A stretch of DNA of 64,000 nt from Streptomyces sp. NRRL B-24484. GTDB lineage: Bacteria > Actinomycetota > Actinomycetes > Streptomycetales > Streptomycetaceae. Where the stretch lies: NCBI RefSeq assembly GCF_000717715.1, contig NZ_JOAI01000009.1:1-64000 (forward strand), read 5' to 3'. Shown here in pieces: positions 44,057 to 53,444 of this stretch. Under the pieces are notes generated by a model. It was not told the DNA's origin. It saw only the letters and a program-made list of their open reading frames with translations, and did not search any database. Position numbers and translations under genes: made by a program. Position 1 is the stretch's first letter; every line of letters begins with the position of its first letter.

Positions 44057-45451
44057 GTGACGCAGCACCCCGTACGCGCGACCCGTCGCGAGCGGCTGGC
44101 GCAGCTGGGCACGGGCCCGGCGCAGACCGCCGGCACCGCCCCGTCGGCCCGCCGCGGCCGCCTCCAGGCGCTGATCGGCGGGCGTCCACGGCGCCCGCGG
44201 CGGATCGCGATGCTGAGCGTCCACACCTCGCCGCTGCACCAGCCGGGCACCGGCGACGCCGGCGGCATGAACGTCTACATCGTGGAGCTCGCCAAGCGCC
44301 TCGCCGAACTGGACATCGAGGTCGAGGTGTTCACCCGGGCGATCGCCTCCGACGACGCCCCGACCGTGCAGCTCGCCCCCGGTGTGCTCGTCCGGCACGT
44401 CACCGCGGGCCCCTACGAGGGCCTGGTCAAGGAGGACCTGCCGGCCCAGCTCTGCGCCTTCACCCACGGGGTGCTGCGCACCGAGGCCGGCCACCGCCCC
44501 GGCCACTACGACCTGGTGCACTCGCACTACTGGCTGTCCGGACAGGTCGGCTGGCTGGCCGCCGAGCGCTGGGGCGTGCCGCTGGTGCACACCATGCACA
44601 CCATGGCGAAGGTCAAGAACGCCGCGCTGGCCGAGGGGGACACCCCCGAGCCGGCCGCCCGGGTGATCGGCGAGACGCAGGTGGTCGAGGCCGCGGACCG
44701 GCTGATCGCGAACACCGCCGAGGAGGCGGCCGAGCTCTCGCACCACTACGACGCCCGCGGCGACCAGCTCGCGGTCGTCCACCCCGGGGTCAACCTGGAC
44801 GTCTTCCGCCCCGGCAGCAGGTCCGCCGCCCGGGCCGCCCTGGGGCTGCCGCAGGACGCCGCGGTGCTGCTGTTCGCCGGCCGGATACAGCCGCTCAAGG
44901 CGCCCGACGTACTGCTCCGCGCGGTCGCCGTGCTGCTGGCCCGGCGGCCCGAGCTGCGCGAGCGCCTGGTCGTCCCGGTGGTCGGCGGCCCGTCCGGCAC
45001 CGGCCTGGCCAAGCCGGAGAGCCTGCACAAGCTCGCCGCCCAGCTCGGCATCTCGGACGTCGTCCGGTTCCACCCGCCGGTGGGCCAGGCGCGGCTCGCC
45101 GAGTGGTACCGGGCCGCCACCGCCCTGGTGATGCCCTCCTACAGCGAGTCCTTCGGCCTGGTCGCGCTGGAGGCCCAGGCCTGCGGCACCCCGGTGGTCG
45201 CGGCCGCGGTCGGCGGCCTGCCGGTCGCCGTCCGGGACGGCGTCACCGGCAGCCTGGTGCACGGCCACGACCCGGCCCGGTGGGCGGCCGCGCTGGAGCC
45301 GTACGCCGACGGCTCCGCCCTGGTGCGCGAACGCGGTGCGGCGGCGGCCCGGCACGCGGCGGGCTTCGGCTGGGACGCCGCGGCCGCCGCCACCGCCGAG
45401 GTCTACGCCCAGGCCATGGCCCGCCCGGCCGGCGGCCTGCGCCTCGCCTGA
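44057..45451 (+). CDS. mshA: D-inositol-3-phosphate glycosyltransferase MshA
   Basis: A 464-aa GT4 family retaining glycosyltransferase that adds GlcNAc from UDP-GlcNAc to 1L-inositol-1-phosphate, the first committed step of mycothiol synthesis. The MshA hallmarks are present: [79 protein letters not shown] and the E-x7-E motif [19 protein letters not shown]. The first 50 residues are a variable extension. GTG 44057 has AGGAGG ten bases upstream. A terminator follows, so the YbjN gene has its own promoter. The SigR-type promoter fits a thiol-stress role. Confidence 0.96.
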   Translation: MTQHPVRATRRERLAQLGTGPAQTAGTAPSARRGRLQALIGGRPRRPRRIAMLSVHTSPLHQPGTGDAGGMNVYIVELAKRLAELDIEVEVFTRAIASDDAPTVQLAPGVLVRHVTAGPYEGLVKEDLPAQLCAFTHGVLRTEAGHRPGHYDLVHSHYWLSGQVGWLAAERWGVPLVHTMHTMAKVKNAALAEGDTPEPAARVIGETQVVEAADRLIANTAEEAAELSHHYDARGDQLAVVHPGVNLDVFRPGSRSAARAALGLPQDAAVLLFAGRIQPLKAPDVLLRAVAVLLARRPELRERLVVPVVGGPSGTGLAKPESLHKLAAQLGISDVVRFHPPVGQARLAEWYRAATALVMPSYSESFGLVALEAQACGTPVVAAAVGGLPVAVRDGVTGSLVHGHDPARWAAALEPYADGSALVRERGAAAARHAAGFGWDAAAAATAEVYAQAMARPAGGLRLA

Positions 45452-45455
45452 GCCG

Positions 45456-45484
45456 CCGCACGGGGCGCACGTCGCCCCGTGCGG
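45456..45484 (+). terminator. Terminator hairpin after mshA
   Basis: A 12-bp perfect stem (45456-45467 with 45473-45484) with a five-base loop begins 5 bases after the mshA stop. Confidence 0.75.
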
Positions 45485-45543
45485 GCCGGTCGCCCCGTGC
45501 CCCTGCTGGGTGCGGGGCAGTACTGCCGAGTAGCGTCAGCGTC

Positions 45544-46131
45544 ATGGCATTCCGTACCAAGGACGAGGCGCTGACCCTGCTGCGCACCGCGCTCGACGAG
45601 GCCGGGGTCGGGTGGGAGCCGGCCGTGACCGACCCGTACACGCTGGTCGCCACCCTTCCCGGCACCCGCAAGCTGTCCACCACCTGTGCGCTGCGGGTGG
45701 GCGACCACAGCCTGTCGGTCAACGCGTTCGTGGTCCGCCGGCCGGACGAGAACCACGAGGCCGTCTACCGCTGGCTGCTGGAGCGCAACACCAGGCTGTA
45801 CGGCGTCGCGTACGCCGTCGACGGGCTCGGTGACGTCTACCTCGCCGGACGGCTGCCGCTGGAGGCGCTCACCCCGGACACCGTCGACCGGCTGCTCGGC
45901 ACGGTGCTGGAGAACGCCGACGAGCCCTTCAACACCCTGCTGGAGCTGGGCTTCGCCACCGCGATCCGCCGCGAGTGGGAGTGGCGCACCAAGCGCGGCG
46001 AGTCCACCCGCAACCTCGCCGCCTTCGCCCACCTGGCCGGACCGTCCGCGGACGGGACGACCGCCGACGGGACGACCGGGAGCGGAGCGGCCGCGGACGG
46101 CGCGGACGCGCAGGCGCCGACCGCGGACTGA
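45544..46131 (+). CDS. YbjN domain-containing protein
   Basis: A 195-aa protein of the YbjN/T3SS-chaperone-like fold ([68 protein letters not shown]) with an Ala/Thr/Gly tail. It follows mshA in mycobacteria too (Rv0487), but its function is not settled. TAGCGT stands exactly seven bases before ATG 45544 and there is no ribosome site, so the message is probably leaderless. Confidence 0.88.
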   Translation: MAFRTKDEALTLLRTALDEAGVGWEPAVTDPYTLVATLPGTRKLSTTCALRVGDHSLSVNAFVVRRPDENHEAVYRWLLERNTRLYGVAYAVDGLGDVYLAGRLPLEALTPDTVDRLLGTVLENADEPFNTLLELGFATAIRREWEWRTKRGESTRNLAAFAHLAGPSADGTTADGTTGSGAAADGADAQAPTAD

Positions 46132-46144
46132 GCCGGACGGGCGC

Positions 46145-47485
46145 TCAGGCGTTCGCCGCGGTCGCGGCCGGCACGGAGGCGGCGGGCCCGGTGACCCCCT
46201 CGGCGACCGCCTCGGGAACGGCGGCGCCGTCGGCCGGGGCCGGCGCCCCGGCCGGTACGGACCGGCGGCCGAGCAGCAGGAACGCGCCCGCCGCGACCGT
46301 GCCGAAGACGGCGCAGGCACCCCAGACCGCCCGGCCGCCGGCGTGCTCCAGCAGGTAGCCGCCGGCCGCCGGGCCGACGAACGAGGCCAGCGACCAGGAG
46401 AGCGAGTAGACGCCCTGGTAGCGGCCGCGGGCCCGGGCCGGGGACAGCTCGGCGACCAGGCCCATCATGGTCGGCGCGGCCATGATCTCGCCGATCGTCC
46501 AGACCGCCACGGTGACGGCGTAGAACCCGGCCGAGCCGCCCGCCAGCGCGGTCAGGCCGAAGCCCCAGCCGGTCAGCAGGGCGCTGGCGACCAGCAGCCC
46601 CGTCCGGTTGCGGCCCTCCATCACGCGGGTGAGCGGCAGCTGCAGCACCACGATCAGCAGGCCGTTGAGGCCGACCACCAGGCCGTACCGGGCCGCCGAG
46701 ATGCCAGCCAGGCCCATGTCGACGGCCAGCGTGGTGCTGCCCTGCTGGGCGACCACCGCCAGCAGCAGGTTCACCGCCACCAGCGCCATGAAGCGGCCGT
46801 CCCGGAAGACGGTGCCCAGGCCGACCCGGGGCTCCGCCGGGTCCGCGCCGGCCGGGCCCGCGGCCACGGGGCGCGCCGGGCGGGACTCGGGGCGGGACTC
46901 GGGGACGCGGACGAAGACCACCACCGCACACGCCAGCGTCGAGGCCGCGTCGATCAGGAACAGCGCCAGGTAGCCGTGGGCGGCGATCAGCCCGGCCACC
47001 GCCGCGGAGACGCCGAAGCCGATGTTGATCGCCCAGTAGTTCAGCGCGTACGCCCGCACCCGGTGCTCGGCCGGGACGACGTCCGCGATGATCGCCGAGA
47101 CGGCCGGCCGGGAGGCGTTGCTCGCCAGTCCGACCAGGAAGGCCGTCACCGCGATCGCCGCCCGGTCCTGGCAGAAGCCCAGGACGGCGGTCGACGCCGC
47201 GGTGCCGAGCTGCGCCGCCAGCAGGGTCGGCCGCCGCCCCCAGCGGTCGGCGAGCACCCCGCCGCCCACGGCGGCGATCGCCGATCCGAGGCCGAAGAGC
47301 GAGGCGACCAGGCCCGCGTAGGCGGGCGAGAAGCCGCGGTCACCGGTGAGGTAGAGGGCCAGGAAGGTCACCACGAAGCCGCCGAGGCGGTTCACCAGGG
47401 TCGACGTCCACAGCCACCAGAACTGGCGGGGCAGCCCGCCCACCGCCTCCGAGACGGTGCTGCGCAGGCGGACGGCGGCGGACAT
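46145..47485 (-). CDS. MFS transporter
   Basis: A 446-aa, 12-helix transporter. [20 protein letters not shown] is the first helix region and [16 protein letters not shown] is motif A. A 25-residue hydrophilic central loop and an Ala/Pro tail are present. It resembles multidrug-type MFS proteins near gpm in streptomycetes. ATG 47485 has GGGAG six bases upstream; a longer start at 47512 lacks one. It converges on the YbjN gene and diverges from gpm. Confidence 0.87.
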   Translation of the reverse strand: MSAAVRLRSTVSEAVGGLPRQFWWLWTSTLVNRLGGFVVTFLALYLTGDRGFSPAYAGLVASLFGLGSAIAAVGGGVLADRWGRRPTLLAAQLGTAASTAVLGFCQDRAAIAVTAFLVGLASNASRPAVSAIIADVVPAEHRVRAYALNYWAINIGFGVSAAVAGLIAAHGYLALFLIDAASTLACAVVVFVRVPESRPESRPARPVAAGPAGADPAEPRVGLGTVFRDGRFMALVAVNLLLAVVAQQGSTTLAVDMGLAGISAARYGLVVGLNGLLIVVLQLPLTRVMEGRNRTGLLVASALLTGWGFGLTALAGGSAGFYAVTVAVWTIGEIMAAPTMMGLVAELSPARARGRYQGVYSLSWSLASFVGPAAGGYLLEHAGGRAVWGACAVFGTVAAGAFLLLGRRSVPAGAPAPADGAAVPEAVAEGVTGPAASVPAATAANA

Positions 47486-47638
47486 CGGCGGCTCCCGGGG
47501 GGCATGGCTCACCGGTACGCCCGGGGAGGCGGGGTGGACCCGCCCGGACGATCGGTAAGTGGCACAAGTGGTAGCCGCACATTACCCGGGATGAGACGGT
47601 CCGACCAGCGGATAACCGGCTCCTCTAAACTGGCGCCC

Positions 47639-48397
47639 ATGGCTGACACGACCTACCGACTCATCCTGCTCCGCCACGGCGAGAGCCAGTGGAACCAGAA
47701 GAACCTCTTCACCGGATGGGTCGACGTCGACCTCAACGAGAAGGGCGAGAAGGAGGCGGCCCGCGGTGGCGAGCTCCTCCTCTCCGAGGGGATCCTCCCC
47801 GACGTGGTGCACACCTCCCTGCTGCGCCGCGCCATCCGCACCTCCCAGATCGCGCTCGACAAGGCCGACCGCCACTGGATCCCGGTCCACCGCAGCTGGC
47901 GCCTCAACGAGCGCCACTACGGCGCCCTGCAGGGCAAGGACAAGGCCCAGACCCTCGCCGAGTTCGGCGAGGACCAGTTCCAGCTGTGGCGCCGCTCGTA
48001 CGACACCCCGCCGCCCGTGCTCGCCGACGACGCCGAGTACTCGCAGGCCGGTGACGCCCGCTACGCGGAGATCCCGAGCGAGATGCGTCCGCGCACCGAG
48101 TGCCTCAAGGACGTCGTCGAGCGCATGCTCCCCTACTGGTACGACGCGATCGTCCCGGACCTCGCCGCCGGCAACACCGTCCTGGTGACCGCCCACGGCA
48201 ACAGCCTGCGCGCCCTGGTCAAGCACCTGGACGGCATCTCCGACGCCGACATCGCCGGCCTGAACATCCCCACCGGCATCCCGCTCGTCTACGAGCTCGA
48301 CGCCGACTTCAAGCCGGTCACCTCCGGTGGCCGCTACCTCGACCCGGATGCCGCCGCCGCCGCCATCGAGGCCGTGAAGAACCAGGGCAAGAAGTAA
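47639..48397 (+). CDS. gpmA: 2,3-bisphosphoglycerate-dependent phosphoglycerate mutase
   Basis: A 252-aa glycolytic enzyme interconverting 3- and 2-phosphoglycerate. [18 protein letters not shown] carries the phospho-acceptor His; [27 protein letters not shown] and [15 protein letters not shown] complete the histidine-phosphatase active site. There is no ribosome site before ATG 47639. TAAACT lies exactly seven bases upstream (47626-47631), so the gene is probably leaderless. The neighbourhood mshA, ybjN, gpm, then phoR/phoP equivalents matches mycobacterial mshA-gpm1-senX3-regX3. Confidence 0.96.
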   Translation: MADTTYRLILLRHGESQWNQKNLFTGWVDVDLNEKGEKEAARGGELLLSEGILPDVVHTSLLRRAIRTSQIALDKADRHWIPVHRSWRLNERHYGALQGKDKAQTLAEFGEDQFQLWRRSYDTPPPVLADDAEYSQAGDARYAEIPSEMRPRTECLKDVVERMLPYWYDAIVPDLAAGNTVLVTAHGNSLRALVKHLDGISDADIAGLNIPTGIPLVYELDADFKPVTSGGRYLDPDAAAAAIEAVKNQGKK

Positions 48398-48412
48398 GTC
48401 CCAACGCGATCG

Positions 48413-48452
48413 GGCCCCCCGTTCCGGCGCACTCGGCGCCGGGCGGGGGGCC
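48413..48452 (+). terminator. Terminator hairpin after gpmA
   Basis: GGCCCCCCG (48413-48421) pairs with CGGGGGGCC (48444-48452). An inner seven-base stem (48424-48430 with 48436-48442) closes on a five-base loop. Confidence 0.8.
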
Positions 48453-48527
48453 TGTTCCGTTTCCGGGCCCGCCCGTCGCCCGTCGCCTGTCGCGCGCCGA
48501 CACGGCGTCAGATCGCCTGCGCTGCAA

Positions 48528-48570
48528 ACTGGTTCAGACCATTGACGGGGTGGGCGACCGCTCCTAGCGT
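48528..48570 (+). promoter_or_regulatory. LPMO promoter overlapped by a DasR-type operator
   Basis: ACTGGTTCAGACCATT (48528-48543) matches 13 of 16 positions of the DasR site ACTGGTCTAGACCACT. It overlaps the -35 TTGACG (48542-48547), which is followed after exactly 17 bases by TAGCGT (48565-48570). DasR is the N-acetylglucosamine-responsive GntR repressor of chitin-use genes, so the LPMO should be induced by chitin breakdown products. Confidence 0.75.
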
Positions 48571-48678
48571 GGTGGTCCGCACCTGGCGCGGGCACGCCAA
48601 ACCCCACGTTGCGCGCTGTCCGCCGGGCGTTCCCTGCACGCACACGCACACTCCATCCACCCCCACGGAGGGAGCACC

Positions 48679-49266
48679 ATGCGCAAGCGTCACATCCTGG
48701 CGGCCGTGGCGGCCGCTGCGGCCGTCCCGCTGGCCACCGCGATCCCCGCGTACTCGCACGGCTGGATCACCACACCGCCGAGCCGGGCCGCCCTGTGCGC
48801 CGCCGGCACGGTGAAGAACTGCGGCGACATCCAGTGGGAGCCGCAGAGCGTCGAGGGACCGAAGGGCTTCCCGGCCCAGGGCCCGGCCGACGGCACCCTC
48901 TGCGCCGGCGGCAACAGCCGCTTCGCCCAGCTGGACGACCCGCGCGGCGGCGCCTGGCCGGCCACGAAGGTGAGCGCCGGCCAGCGGCTGACCCTCACCT
49001 GGAAGTTCACCGCGCGGCACGCCACCACGCAGTTCCGCTACTACCTCACCAGGCCGGGCTACAACGCGGGCAGCAAGGTGACCCGCGCCAACCTGGACGC
49101 CACGCCCTTCCTCACCGTCCCCTACAACGGTGCCCAGCCGCCCGTCACGCTGAGCCACACCGCGACCCTGCCCGCCGGCCGCACCGGCCACCAGGTGGTG
49201 CTGGCGATCTGGGACGTCGCGGACACCGGCAACGCCTTCTACCAGTGCATGGACGTCACCTTCTGA
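48679..49266 (+). CDS. Secreted lytic polysaccharide monooxygenase (AA10)
   Basis: A 195-aa secreted copper enzyme that cleaves crystalline chitin or cellulose oxidatively. A signal peptide (MRKRHILAAVAAAAAVPLA) ends at AYS, leaving His27 as the new N-terminus (HGWITTPPSR), the first ligand of the copper brace. The second His is in FTARHATTQFRYYLTR, and the axial aromatic is in NAFYQCMDVTF. Paired cysteines fit the small AA10 fold. No carbohydrate-binding module is attached. The DasR-type operator over the promoter favours chitin as substrate. GGAGG precedes the ATG. Confidence 0.93.
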   Translation: MRKRHILAAVAAAAAVPLATAIPAYSHGWITTPPSRAALCAAGTVKNCGDIQWEPQSVEGPKGFPAQGPADGTLCAGGNSRFAQLDDPRGGAWPATKVSAGQRLTLTWKFTARHATTQFRYYLTRPGYNAGSKVTRANLDATPFLTVPYNGAQPPVTLSHTATLPAGRTGHQVVLAIWDVADTGNAFYQCMDVTF

Positions 49267-49298
49267 CGCGTCTCGGAGGACCGCCGGAACACGGCGGT

Positions 49299-49338
49299 GC
49301 CCCGGCCGGACGGGGCTCGCGCACCGCCCGGCCGGGGC
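49299..49338. terminator. Terminator hairpin between convergent genes
   Basis: An 11-bp perfect stem (49299-49309 with 49328-49338) has an 18-base loop and separates the LPMO gene from the Cys-rich miniprotein gene. Confidence 0.65.
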
Positions 49339-49346
49339 GTCCGGCG

Positions 49347-49526
49347 TCAGTGGCCGCCGCAGCAGCCCCCGTCCGCGCCGCCGCACTGGCAGGGCGCACC
49401 GGACTGGCAGCCGCAGCCGCAGCCCGGCCCGCAGCCGCAGCCCGCGGCGACGACCGGCAGCAGCTTCACGGACGGCGGCGCGGCGGTTCCCGCCGCGGGC
49501 GTGGTGGGGTTCTGGTCAGCCTTCAT
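49347..49526 (-). CDS. Cys-rich metallothionein-like miniprotein
   Basis: A 59-aa protein. The first 27 residues are ordinary (MKADQNPTTPAAGTAAP). The last 30 carry nine cysteines in CGCGPGCGCGCQSG, CQCGG and a final CCGGH. This spacing suits binding of several Zn, Cu or Cd ions. GAGGAGG lies 11 bases before ATG 49526; a longer start at 49595 would read through that site. It follows phoU in the same orientation. I recall a PhoP-controlled metallothionein gene described next to phoU in S. coelicolor and think this is its counterpart, but this is memory, not checked. Confidence 0.8.
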   Translation of the reverse strand: MKADQNPTTPAAGTAAPPSVKLLPVVAAGCGCGPGCGCGCQSGAPCQCGGADGGCCGGH

Positions 49527-49716
49527 CGCGGTCGGGTCCTCCTCATCGACGGCTGTCGACGGCAGTCGACGGCACACCACAGCACGCCGCAGCACCCGCC
49601 GGCATGCCCAGAACGAGTGAAAACCGGCCCCGGACGGGGCGTCAACGGGCGCGCGGAAGTAGGGCGCCCGCGCACGCGTGCGCCCCCGGCCGCCGCGCCC
49701 CGCCCCGGGCCGCGGG

Positions 49717-50397
49717 TCACTCGCCCTGCAGGGCCGCCGTCTCCGCCGCGAACTCGTCCGCGTGCTCGCCGGTCACCAGGAAGACCACGCGCTTGGCCAC
49801 CGACACCGCGTGGTCCGCGAACCGCTCGTAGTAGCGGCCCACCAGGGTCACGTCGACGGCGGTCTCGATGCCGTGCTGCCAGCGGTCGTCGAGCAGGTGC
49901 GAGAAGAGCTCGCGGTGCAGGGCGTCGATCGCGTCGTCGTCGCGCTCCAGCTCCAGCGCGGCGTTGGCGTCCTTGGTGGAGATCACCAGGCCGGCCTTGG
50001 CGACCAGACGCTGGGCGAGCTGCCCCATCTCCAGCACGATCGGGTGCAGGTCGTTCGGCACGGCCGACTCGGGGTAGCGCAGCCGGGCGACCTTGGCCAC
50101 GTGCCGGGCCAGGTCGCCGCAGCGCTCCAGGTCGGCGCTCATGCGCAGGCTGGTGACCACGATGCGCAGGTCGGTCGCGACGGGCTGCTGCCGGGCCAGC
50201 AGGTCGATGGCCCGGTTCTCCAGGTCGTGGTGGAGGTCGTTCACCTTCTCGTCGGCGGCGATCACGCTCTCCGCCAGCGCCAGGTCCGCGTCGAGCAGCG
50301 CGGTGGTGGCCCGGCCCATGGCCGAGCCGACCAGCCGGGCGAGCTCGACCAGGCCGTCGCTGATCGAGTCGAGTTCCTCGTGGTACTGGTCGCGCAT
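49717..50397 (-). CDS. phoU: Phosphate signalling protein PhoU
   Basis: A 226-aa all-helical protein made of two PhoU three-helix bundles (MRDQYHEELDSISDGLVELA, DLENRAIDLLARQQPVATDL, MSADLERCGDLARHVAKVAR, ERFADHAVSVAKRVVFLVTG) with the acidic metal-binding positions of the family. It dampens PhoR/PhoP signalling when phosphate is ample. AGGAGGAG precedes the ATG. It diverges from phoR across a 297-bp region with PHO boxes, so PhoP probably controls it directly. Confidence 0.96.
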   Translation of the reverse strand: MRDQYHEELDSISDGLVELARLVGSAMGRATTALLDADLALAESVIAADEKVNDLHHDLENRAIDLLARQQPVATDLRIVVTSLRMSADLERCGDLARHVAKVARLRYPESAVPNDLHPIVLEMGQLAQRLVAKAGLVISTKDANAALELERDDDAIDALHRELFSHLLDDRWQHGIETAVDVTLVGRYYERFADHAVSVAKRVVFLVTGEHADEFAAETAALQGE

Positions 50398-50587
50398 GCT
50401 CTCTCCTCCTGGCCGCCCGTCCCCCCGTGAGAAGGGGCGGCCGGTCCGTCAGTGGCTCTGTCGGTGGCGGTGCCGACCGGTCCGTCCGGAGGACGGCCGC
50501 CGCTGGTGGCGCGAATGGTAGCCGCGACACCGCCCGCACGGGCTTGCGTCGACCACACTGGGCCGTCCGGGCGACCGCGCACGACCC

Positions 50588-50620
50588 CTGCAGTGAACCG
50601 GCAGAGGACTGAAGGTGAAT
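50588..50620 (-). promoter_or_regulatory. PHO box: three 11-bp direct repeats
   Basis: Minus-strand units ATTCACCTTCA (50620-50610), GTCCTCTGCCG (50609-50599) and GTTCACTGCAG (50598-50588) are consecutive 11-mers of the GTTCACC-N4 type bound by PhoP. The outer two are good matches and the middle one poor, as is common. They lie about 75 bases upstream of phoR and 190 upstream of phoU. Confidence 0.7.
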
Positions 50621-50694
50621 TCTCGGCAACGTGCGGCCGATCCCTTGATCGCACCCCGGGGGAGCCCGCCCGACGTGCGCTTAGGCTGAGTGGC

Positions 50695-51996
50695 ATGGAC
50701 GTGAATGTGGCCACCGCCGCTGCCTGCGCCATAGCCGGGCTCGGCGTCGGTCTCACGGCCGCCATCGCCTTCCGCTGGAGCGAGCGCGAGCAGGCCCGCG
50801 GCACCACCCCCCGGGGCGGCGCCGCCGGCAGGACCGGAGGCAGCGGGCTCCTGGCGTACGAACCCCCACTGCCGGCAGGCGTGGACACCGTGCTCTCCGT
50901 GCTGCGCTCCTGCGCGATCGTGCTCGGCGAGGGCGACGAGGTGGTCAAGGCCAGCTCCGCCGCCTACGCGATGGGGCTGGTCCGCGGCGGTGCGGTGGCG
51001 GTGGAGCAGATGCTGTCGCTCGCCCGGGCGACCCGGCGCGACGGCGAGATCCGGCAGGCCGAACTGGAGGTGCCCCGGCCCGGCGGCGCCCGCGCGGCCG
51101 ACCCGCTGGCGGTCTCCGTCCGGGTCGCCCCGCTCGGCTCCCGGCTGGTCCTCGTCCTGGTCGAGGACCTGACCGAGCGGCGCCGGATCGAGGCGATCCG
51201 GCGCGACTTCGTGGCCAACGTCTCGCACGAGCTCAAGACCCCGGTCGGTGCGCTCTCGCTGCTCTCCGAGGCCGTCGCGGACGCCTCCGACGACCCGGAG
51301 GCCGTCCAGCGGTTCGCCGGCCGGATGCAGATCGAGGCGACCCGGCTGGCCAGCCTCGTCCAGGAGATCATCGACCTGTCCCGGGTCCAGGACGACCAGC
51401 TGCTGGTCGACCCGGAGCCGGTCCCCGTCGACGAGCTGATCGCCGAGGCGATCGACCGCTGCCGCCAGCCCGCCGCCGCCAAGCAGATCCTGATCGCCGC
51501 GGGCGGCACCGGCGGCCTCTACCTGCACGGCAACCGCGGTCAGCTGGCGGCGGCGCTCGGCAACCTCGTCGAGAACGCCGTCAACTACAGCCCGCCGCGG
51601 ACCCGGGTGGCCATCGCCACCCGCCGCATCTCCAGCGCCGCCGTCCTCGGTGAGGCCGACGGCGAGCTGATCGAGATCTCGGTGACCGACCAGGGCATCG
51701 GCATCTCGGAGAAGGACCGCGAGCGGATCTTCGAACGCTTCTACCGGGTGGACCCGGCCCGCTCGCGGGCCACCGGCGGAACCGGCCTCGGCCTCTCCAT
51801 CGTCAAGCACGTCGCGGCCTCCCACCGCGGCTCGGTGGCGGTGTGGAGCGTCGAGGGCCAGGGATCGACCTTCACCCTGCGGCTGCCGGCCGGGCACGTG
51901 CCCACCGGCGACCGCGAGACCGTCCCGCCGGCCCAGGCGGGCGACACCGACACCACAGCGCAAACCCCCCTTCCTGCCCCGGAGGCCCGATCGTGA
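50695..51996 (+). CDS. phoR: Sensor histidine kinase PhoR (SenX3-like)
   Basis: A 433-aa kinase with a single N-terminal helix (ATAAACAIAGLGVGLTAAIAF), a PAS-like segment (DEVVKASSAAYAMGLVRGG), the HisKA phospho-acceptor His178 in FVANVSHELKTPVGALSLL, and HATPase motifs (NLVENAVNYSP, VTDQGIGIS, ERFYRVDPARS, GTGLGLSIVKH). It phosphorylates PhoP under phosphate limitation. TAGGCT is exactly seven bases before ATG 50695 with no ribosome site, suggesting leaderless transcription downstream of the PHO box. The stop overlaps the phoP start by GTGA. Confidence 0.96.
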   Translation: MDVNVATAAACAIAGLGVGLTAAIAFRWSEREQARGTTPRGGAAGRTGGSGLLAYEPPLPAGVDTVLSVLRSCAIVLGEGDEVVKASSAAYAMGLVRGGAVAVEQMLSLARATRRDGEIRQAELEVPRPGGARAADPLAVSVRVAPLGSRLVLVLVEDLTERRRIEAIRRDFVANVSHELKTPVGALSLLSEAVADASDDPEAVQRFAGRMQIEATRLASLVQEIIDLSRVQDDQLLVDPEPVPVDELIAEAIDRCRQPAAAKQILIAAGGTGGLYLHGNRGQLAAALGNLVENAVNYSPPRTRVAIATRRISSAAVLGEADGELIEISVTDQGIGISEKDRERIFERFYRVDPARSRATGGTGLGLSIVKHVAASHRGSVAVWSVEGQGSTFTLRLPAGHVPTGDRETVPPAQAGDTDTTAQTPLPAPEARS

Positions 51997-52688
51997 CCCG
52001 AGTACTGGTGGTCGAGGACGAGGAGTCGTTCAGCGACGCCCTCTCGTACATGCTCCGCAAGGAGGGCTTCGAGGTGGCCGTCGCGGCCACCGGCCCCGAC
52101 GCCCTGGAGCAGTTCGAGCGCAACGGCGCCGACCTGGTGCTGCTCGACCTGATGCTGCCGGGCCTGCCGGGCACCGAGGTCTGCCGCCAGCTGCGCGTCC
52201 GCTCCAACGTGCCGGTGATCATGGTCACCGCCAAGGACAGCGAGATCGACAAGGTCGTCGGCCTGGAAATAGGTGCGGACGACTACGTCACCAAGCCCTA
52301 CTCCACCCGCGAGCTGGTCGCCCGCATCCGCGCGGTGCTCCGCCGCCGCGGCGAGGACGGCAACGGCAACGGCGACGGCAGCGGCCCCGGCGCGCTGGAG
52401 GCGGGCCCGGTCCGGATGGACGTGGACCGGCACGTGGTGACGGTGGACGGCGCCAAGGTCGACCTGCCGCTCAAGGAGTTCGACCTGCTGGAGATGCTGC
52501 TCCGCAACGCGGGCCGGGTGCTCACCCGGATGCAGCTCATCGACCGGGTCTGGGGCGCGGACTACGTCGGCGACACCAAGACCCTGGACGTCCACGTGAA
52601 GCGCCTGCGCGCCAAGATCGAGCCGGACCCGGGCGCGCCGCGCTACCTGGTCACCGTCCGCGGCCTGGGCTACAAGTTCGAGCCGTAG
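51993..52688 (+). CDS. phoP: Response regulator PhoP (OmpR family)
   Basis: A 231-aa regulator. The receiver has acidic residues VVEDEES, the phospho-acceptor Asp52 (LVLLDLMLPG), VTAKDS and KPYSTRE. The winged-helix domain (KEFDLLEMLLRNAGRVLT, TKTLDVHVKRLRAKIE, VRGLGYKFEP) is OmpR/PhoB-like. A Gly/Asn-rich linker (EDGNGNGDGSGPGA) joins them. GTG 51993 overlaps the phoR stop and has GGAGG upstream. It activates phosphate-scavenging genes and represses much secondary metabolism in streptomycetes. Confidence 0.97.
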   Translation: MTRVLVVEDEESFSDALSYMLRKEGFEVAVAATGPDALEQFERNGADLVLLDLMLPGLPGTEVCRQLRVRSNVPVIMVTAKDSEIDKVVGLEIGADDYVTKPYSTRELVARIRAVLRRRGEDGNGNGDGSGPGALEAGPVRMDVDRHVVTVDGAKVDLPLKEFDLLEMLLRNAGRVLTRMQLIDRVWGADYVGDTKTLDVHVKRLRAKIEPDPGAPRYLVTVRGLGYKFEP

Positions 52689-52706
52689 ACCGGCCCGGGA
52701 ACGCCG

Positions 52707-52745
52707 ACGGCCGAGGGCCCCGCTCCGTGCGGGGCCCTCGGCCGT
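52707..52745. terminator. Terminator hairpin after phoP
   Basis: A 17-bp perfect stem (52707-52723 with 52729-52745) with a five-base loop lies between phoP and the convergent lipoprotein gene. Confidence 0.88.
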
Positions 52746-52775
52746 TCGCGGTCCGTGCGCGCGGTGCGCGGCGGC

Positions 52776-53444
52776 TCAGTGCGCGGAGGCGCTCGCCGTC
52801 GCGGTGGCCGAGCCGGTGGCGGTGGAGGAGCCCGTCGCGGTGGCGGTCGGGGAACCGGTGGCGGTGGCCGAGCCGGTCGCCGTGGCCGTGGCCGTCGCGG
52901 AGGGCGACGGCTTGGCGGTCGCCTCGGGCGCCTTCGGGCCGAAGGAGGCGTAGAGGCCGGCGGCCGGCACGACGCCGACCGGCAGGCCGACCTTGCCCGC
53001 GGTCTTGAAGGTGAAGTCGGTGTCGGCGTAGCCGCCGAGCGGGAGCTTCGCCGAGGTCAGGTGGGCGGCGGGCTGGCCCTCGCCGCCGATCAGCACGGAG
53101 CCGCCGGCCGGGATGGTGATCTCGGACACCTCGGCGCCCTTGGCATCGGTGAAGGTGGCGTTGCCGGCACCCTCGACCGCCACCGACTGCAGGACCTCGG
53201 GGGCCGAGCCGGTGTTGGCGATGTTGACCGTCAGGTTGACCGGGCCGGCCTCGTCCGAGGAGGCGCCCTTGGCGGTCACCAGCAGGACGTTGTTGAGGCG
53301 CAGGTCCTGGCCGACCGAGGTCGCCGCGTTGTCGGGCTTGATCTGCAGGGTCTCCGCCTGGTTGCCGGCCGCGCAGGCGGACAGCGGCAGAACAGCGGCG
53401 AGGACGATGGCGGCGATCGCGCCGCGTCGAAGGCTCCGGCTCAC
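52776..53444 (-). CDS. Secreted lipoprotein with a repetitive Ala/Thr/Ser tail
   Basis: A 222-aa lipoprotein from GTG 53444. The signal ([19 protein letters not shown]) ends in the lipobox LSAC, so Cys is lipidated. The mature part is beta-rich ([49 protein letters not shown]) and resembles copper-chaperone-like PCuAC/DUF461 proteins in outline, but I see no clear HxM copper motif. The last 40 residues are tandem TATG/SATA units encoded by imperfect DNA repeats (about 52780-52915). GGAG precedes the start. A CarD gene diverges from it. Confidence 0.82.
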   Translation of the reverse strand: MSRSLRRGAIAAIVLAAVLPLSACAAGNQAETLQIKPDNAATSVGQDLRLNNVLLVTAKGASSDEAGPVNLTVNIANTGSAPEVLQSVAVEGAGNATFTDAKGAEVSEITIPAGGSVLIGGEGQPAAHLTSAKLPLGGYADTDFTFKTAGKVGLPVGVVPAAGLYASFGPKAPEATAKPSPSATATATATGSATATGSPTATATGSSTATGSATATASASAH

